A stretch of 9,022 bases of DNA from Rhodobacter sp. (GTDB lineage Bacteria > Pseudomonadota > Alphaproteobacteria > Rhodobacterales > Rhodobacteraceae). Of the stretch, positions 5,870 to 9,022 are shown piece by piece. Each line of letters opens with the position of its first letter. Within the stretch, counting starts at the first letter, position 1. The notes beneath the pieces are model-generated. The model ran no database searches, had not been told where the DNA came from, and saw only the letters and a list, made by a program, of their open reading frames with translations. Both the position numbers and the translations under genes were made by a program. The DNA lies in NCBI GenBank assembly GCA_013824045.1, contig PNND01000253.1:1-9022 (forward strand), read 5' to 3'.

Positions 5870-6262
5870 ATGGCACAAAGCCGCCTAGCCGGCGTGTCGC
5901 TGATCGTGCCCGATTACGACAGCGCCATCGCCTTCTTCGTCACCGCCCTCGGCTTTCGCCTGACCGCCGATCTCGATCAGGGCCACAAGCGTTGGGTCAC
6001 GGTGGAACCGCCGGGTGGCGGCTGCCGCCTGATCCTCGCCCGCGCCGAAGGCCCGGATCAGCAGGCCGCCATCGGGGCGCAGGGCGCAGGCCGGGTCTGG
6101 CTGTTTCTGGAAACCGATGATTTCGCCCGCGATCACGCCCGGATGATAGCCCATGGCGTGATCTTCGAGGAAGCCCCCCGCATCGAGCCCTATGGCATCG
6201 TCGCCGTCTGGCGCGATCCCTTTGGCAACCGCTGGGATCTGATCGAACACACAAAGGCGTGA
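5870..6262 (+). CDS. VOC (glyoxalase/bleomycin-resistance fold) family protein
   Basis: This 130-residue protein has the two-module vicinal-oxygen-chelate layout. The first module (about 8-58) contains V-S-L-I-V-P-D-Y-D-S-A-I-A-F-F and A-L-G-F. The second (about 74-127) ends in the typical W-R-D-P-F-G-N-R-W-D-L-I-E. Glu126 is at the usual place of the last metal ligand, but the first-strand ligand is not obvious, so an active enzyme cannot be assumed. Substrate is unknown. It begins three bases after the bpt stop with no strong ribosome-binding site, suggesting translational coupling to bpt. A probable terminator follows. Confidence 0.88.
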   Translation: MAQSRLAGVSLIVPDYDSAIAFFVTALGFRLTADLDQGHKRWVTVEPPGGGCRLILARAEGPDQQAAIGAQGAGRVWLFLETDDFARDHARMIAHGVIFEEAPRIEPYGIVAVWRDPFGNRWDLIEHTKA

Positions 6263-6275
6263 CCGCCGCGCCACG

Positions 6276-6310
6276 AGGCGCGCGCAAAACGCACGCCTTT
6301 CGCGCTTTTT
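6276..6310 (+). terminator. Probable terminator after the VOC gene
   Basis: AGGCG-c-GCG and CGC-a-CGCCT pair around a CAAAA loop at 6276-6298. An alternative fold pairs GCGCG with the CGCGC just before a TTTTT run (6306-6310). Either fold lies immediately after the VOC stop and before the antiporter gene. Confidence 0.5.
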
Positions 6311-6381
6311 CACCCGCGCCCCCTTGTCCCGCCCGATCCAAACCCGATGTGGGGCGCAGCACGACAAACTGACTTGGGGTC

Positions 6382-6879
6382 ATGATGACATATCTTCTCT
6401 TCGCACTGGGCCTCGTCGCCCTGTTCTTTGGTGGCGAATATCTGGTGCGCGGGGCCACGGCCATCGCCAAACACTTCCGCCTTTCGCCCATGGTCATTGG
6501 CCTCACAATCGTTGGCTTCGGCACCTCCGCTCCCGAAATGCTCGTCTCCGTTCAGGCCGCAATGGCCGGACAGCCCGCGATTGCCATCGGCAACGTGCTG
6601 GGATCGAACATCGCCAACATCCTTTTGATCCTCGGTATTTCCGCACTCATCGCCCCGCTGATCATCCCGGTGCGCAAGCTGTGGCGCGATCTGGGCTTCA
6701 TGCTGCTGGCCACGGCGGTGATCTGGGTGATGCTGCTGGATGGGAATGTCACGCGCTTTGATGGTATTCTGCTCGCGCTCGGCCTGATCATCTTCCTCGC
6801 CACCGCTTTCCTGACGGGCAAGGTTGAACCGGAAGAGGCCAACGAAGGCGACATCCCGCAGTGGAAAGCCTGGGCATGA
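6382..6879 (+). CDS. Calcium/sodium antiporter (CaCA, YrbG-like), N-terminal half
   Basis: This frame encodes 165 residues with about five membrane segments (roughly 4-20, 38-60, 69-92, 104-119, 128-145). It carries the alpha-1 repeat: G-F-G-T-S-A-P-E at 45-52 and G-N-V-L-G-S-N-I-A-N-I at 70-80, the ion-binding motifs of cation/Ca2+ exchangers. CaCA antiporters usually run to about 300-320 residues in one chain with two such repeats, so this is exactly half. The frame ends with a charged linker and W-K-A-W-A at a TGA that overlaps the ATG of the second half (ATGA). A double ATG opens the gene; the second (6385) sits five bases after GGGG and may be the true start. It is either a genuine split subunit or the first part of a frameshifted gene. 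Confidence 0.88.
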   Translation: MMTYLLFALGLVALFFGGEYLVRGATAIAKHFRLSPMVIGLTIVGFGTSAPEMLVSVQAAMAGQPAIAIGNVLGSNIANILLILGISALIAPLIIPVRKLWRDLGFMLLATAVIWVMLLDGNVTRFDGILLALGLIIFLATAFLTGKVEPEEANEGDIPQWKAWA

Positions 6880-6880
6880 C
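6861..6880 (+). other. Stop/start overlap at the antiporter split; possible frameshift site
   Basis: The first frame stops at TGA 6877-6879 and the second has ATG at 6876-6878, so they share ATGA. GGAAAG seven bases before that ATG can serve as a ribosome-binding site. Just upstream is TGGGC, with a G-run at 6872-6874. One additional G there would join the frames as W-K-A-W-G-M-T-L-G-G and make a single chain of normal length. A GTG at 6861 is an alternative start for the second half. Confidence 0.7.
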
Positions 6881-7292
6881 GCTGGGCGGTCTGGTCGTTC
6901 TGGTGATCGGCGCGCGGCTTCTGGTCGACAGTTCGACCGAAATCGCCCGCGCCTTCGGCATTTCCGAAGCCGTGATCGGCCTGACCATCGTCGCCGTTGG
7001 CACCTCGTTGCCGGAACTGGCCACCTCGGTTATCGCCGCCATCCGCAAGCAGACCGAAATTGCCGTGGGCAATATCGTCGGATCGAACATCTTCAACATC
7101 TTCGGCATTCTGGGCGTCACCGCCCTGATTTCCCCGATCCCCGCCGACCCGCGCTTTGCATCGGTCGATATGCCCTGGGTCGCGGCAGCCGCCATCGGCC
7201 TGACCGTGCTGGCCTTCATCCTTGGCGGTCTGCCACGCATCGCGGGGGCGGTGCTGCTGGCGGCCTATGCCGGTTATGTCGCGCTGATCTGA
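6876..7292 (+). CDS. Calcium/sodium antiporter (CaCA, YrbG-like), C-terminal half
   Basis: This frame encodes 138 residues with about five membrane segments (roughly 3-18, 31-54, 64-84, 100-116, 121-137). It contains the alpha-2 repeat: V-G-T-S-L-P-E at 41-47 and G-N-I-V-G-S-N-I-F-N-I at 65-75. No residue of the repeat looks damaged and no further stop interrupts it. In intact CaCA proteins the loop between the halves is cytoplasmic, so a new N-terminus at this place would be tolerated by the topology. On its own it is not expected to be a standard antiporter; it should pair with the product of the preceding frame. A strong terminator follows. Confidence 0.87.
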   Translation: MTLGGLVVLVIGARLLVDSSTEIARAFGISEAVIGLTIVAVGTSLPELATSVIAAIRKQTEIAVGNIVGSNIFNIFGILGVTALISPIPADPRFASVDMPWVAAAAIGLTVLAFILGGLPRIAGAVLLAAYAGYVALI

Positions 7293-7313
7293 CAGGGGCC
7301 TACCCCGTATGAC

Positions 7314-7343
7314 AAAGGCCCGCGCCATCGGCGCGGGCCTTTT
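7314..7343. terminator. Bidirectional intrinsic terminator
   Basis: AAAGGCCCGCGCC and GGCGCGGGCCTTT form a perfect 13-bp stem with an ATC triloop, followed by a fourth T on the plus strand. The A/T ends make it work in both directions. It separates the plus-strand antiporter from the convergent minus-strand GST gene. Confidence 0.9.
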
Positions 7344-7363
7344 CCATTCCCGGTATCCTTGCC

Positions 7364-7969
7364 TTACTTCAGCAGACCCTCGGCCTTCATCGCCGCCTGC
7401 ACCGCAGGCCGCGCCGCGATCCGCGCCCGCAGCGCCTCCAGCTTCGGGAAAGCTGAAAGGTCATGGCCGATCCCCTTGGACCAGTTGGTCACGGTGAACA
7501 GATAGGCATCCGCCGGCGTGAAATCCGGACCCACCAGATAGTCGCGCCCATCGGCCAGCCGCCCCTCGATCAGCGCCAGACGGCTGTTCAGTAGCGCCAC
7601 CTGTGCCTCCTTCACCGCCCCTTCCAGCCCCCGGAAAAACGGCGAATAGGTCTTGTGCACCTCGCTCGACACGAAATTCAGCGCCTCTTGCAGCCGCGCC
7701 CGCGCCAGAGTGCCTGCGGCGGGCAGCTTGCCCGGCGTCACGCTGTCGGCCACGAATTGCATGATCGCCACGCCTTCCGTCAGCACCTCGCCATCGTCCA
7801 GCACCAGCACCGGCACCGCGCCCCTCGGGCTGATCGCGGTGAAATCGCCGCCGCTTTCGGTTTTCTTGGCGCGGATATCGGCCCGCTCGACGGTGTATTC
7901 CGCACCGCTTTCGGCCAGAACAATATGCGACGCCAGCGAACAGGCGCCGGGCGAATAGTAAAGCTTCAT
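7364..7969 (-). CDS. gstA: Glutathione S-transferase, beta class (GstA-like)
   Basis: GSTs conjugate or reduce substrates with glutathione in the cytoplasm and help with oxidative and xenobiotic stress. The 201 residues cover a full protein. The N-terminal thioredoxin-like domain starts M-K-L-Y-Y-S-P-G-A-C-S-L with Cys10, the residue typical of bacterial beta-class GSTs. The cis-proline motif is G-A-V-P-V-L (Pro53), and L-T-E-G-V-A-I (63-69) follows for glutathione binding. The helical domain has His105-Lys106 in V-H-K-T-Y-S-P and the N-capping box F-T-P-A-D-A-Y-L-F (150-158). An AGGGA seven bases before the ATG supports the start. It is convergent with the antiporter and separated from the TRAP gene upstream by that gene's terminator, so it is probably transcribed alone. 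The substrate cannot be told from sequence. Confidence 0.93.
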   Translation of the reverse strand: MKLYYSPGACSLASHIVLAESGAEYTVERADIRAKKTESGGDFTAISPRGAVPVLVLDDGEVLTEGVAIMQFVADSVTPGKLPAAGTLARARLQEALNFVSSEVHKTYSPFFRGLEGAVKEAQVALLNSRLALIEGRLADGRDYLVGPDFTPADAYLFTVTNWSKGIGHDLSAFPKLEALRARIAARPAVQAAMKAEGLLK

Positions 7970-7985
7970 GGAAACATCCCTTTAT

Positions 7986-8017
7986 GAAGAAAGGGCCGCA
8001 CCAACACGGTGCGGCCC
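7986..8017 (-). terminator. Terminator of the TRAP substrate-binding protein gene
   Basis: On the minus strand GGGCCGCACC and GGTGCGGCCC form a perfect 10-bp stem around a GTGTT loop, followed by TTTCTTC. It begins 24 bases after the TRAP gene stop and lies just before the gstA ribosome-binding site. Confidence 0.8.
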
Positions 8018-8041
8018 CCCGGTTCTTGCTGCCCTACGCGA

Positions 8042-9022
<981 letters not shown>

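Noticed and set aside
5264..5878. Minus-strand open frame opposite bpt
   Set aside because: Antisense shadow of a gene with full-length family motifs.
6552..7328. Minus-strand open frame opposite the antiporter, spanning both halves
   Set aside because: It spans the split but is Asp/Gly/Arg/Gln-rich without any membrane or domain pattern, while the plus-strand frames carry the exchanger repeats.

Overview
The window is G+C-rich bacterial chromosome, almost certainly from an alphaproteobacterium of the Rhodobacterales (Rhodobacter/Gemmobacter/Tabrizicola-like). The evidence is the DUF2852 protein, a Bpt-type leucyltransferase, a TakP-like TRAP binding protein, a beta-class GST and a promoter of the TTGnnn-17-TAGGGT kind. 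Assignments rest on reading motifs, not on database searches. Most of the window is conserved housekeeping and accessory-metabolism genes; there is no CRISPR array, insertion sequence, phage gene, tRNA or rRNA.

Layout. Positions 1-3000, minus strand: glnE (glutamine synthetase adenylyl/deadenylyltransferase), whose end overlaps a small gene running off the left edge. Divergent from glnE: a YbaK/ProX-type aminoacyl-tRNA deacylase (3114-3584). Positions 3585-3878: an intergenic region of about 290 bases with four consecutive strong stem-loops, an AT-rich imperfect palindrome and a perfect inverted repeat near a possible promoter. Then, plus strand: a DUF2852 membrane protein, an RDD-family membrane protein, bpt (N-end-rule leucyltransferase) with its own promoter, a VOC-fold protein three bases after bpt, and a CaCA-type cation antiporter read as two half-length frames. 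A 13-bp-stem bidirectional terminator separates these from the minus-strand genes gstA-like and a TRAP-transporter substrate-binding protein, which is cut by the right edge and has its own terminator.

The most notable point is the antiporter. Its two inverted alpha-repeats lie in two frames that meet at an ATGA stop/start overlap, precisely in the loop between the repeats. Either this is a real split transporter made from two translationally coupled halves, or one G is missing from a short G-run (mutation or assembly error). The second explanation is more economical. The other points worth a look are the structured intergenic element at 3640-3752 and the palindromes in front of the DUF2852 gene.

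How the genes relate: glnE serves nitrogen control; bpt serves regulated proteolysis; the antiporter and TRAP protein serve transport. Apart from glnE with its overlapping neighbour, bpt with VOC, and the two antiporter halves, the genes look like separately transcribed neighbours rather than one pathway.
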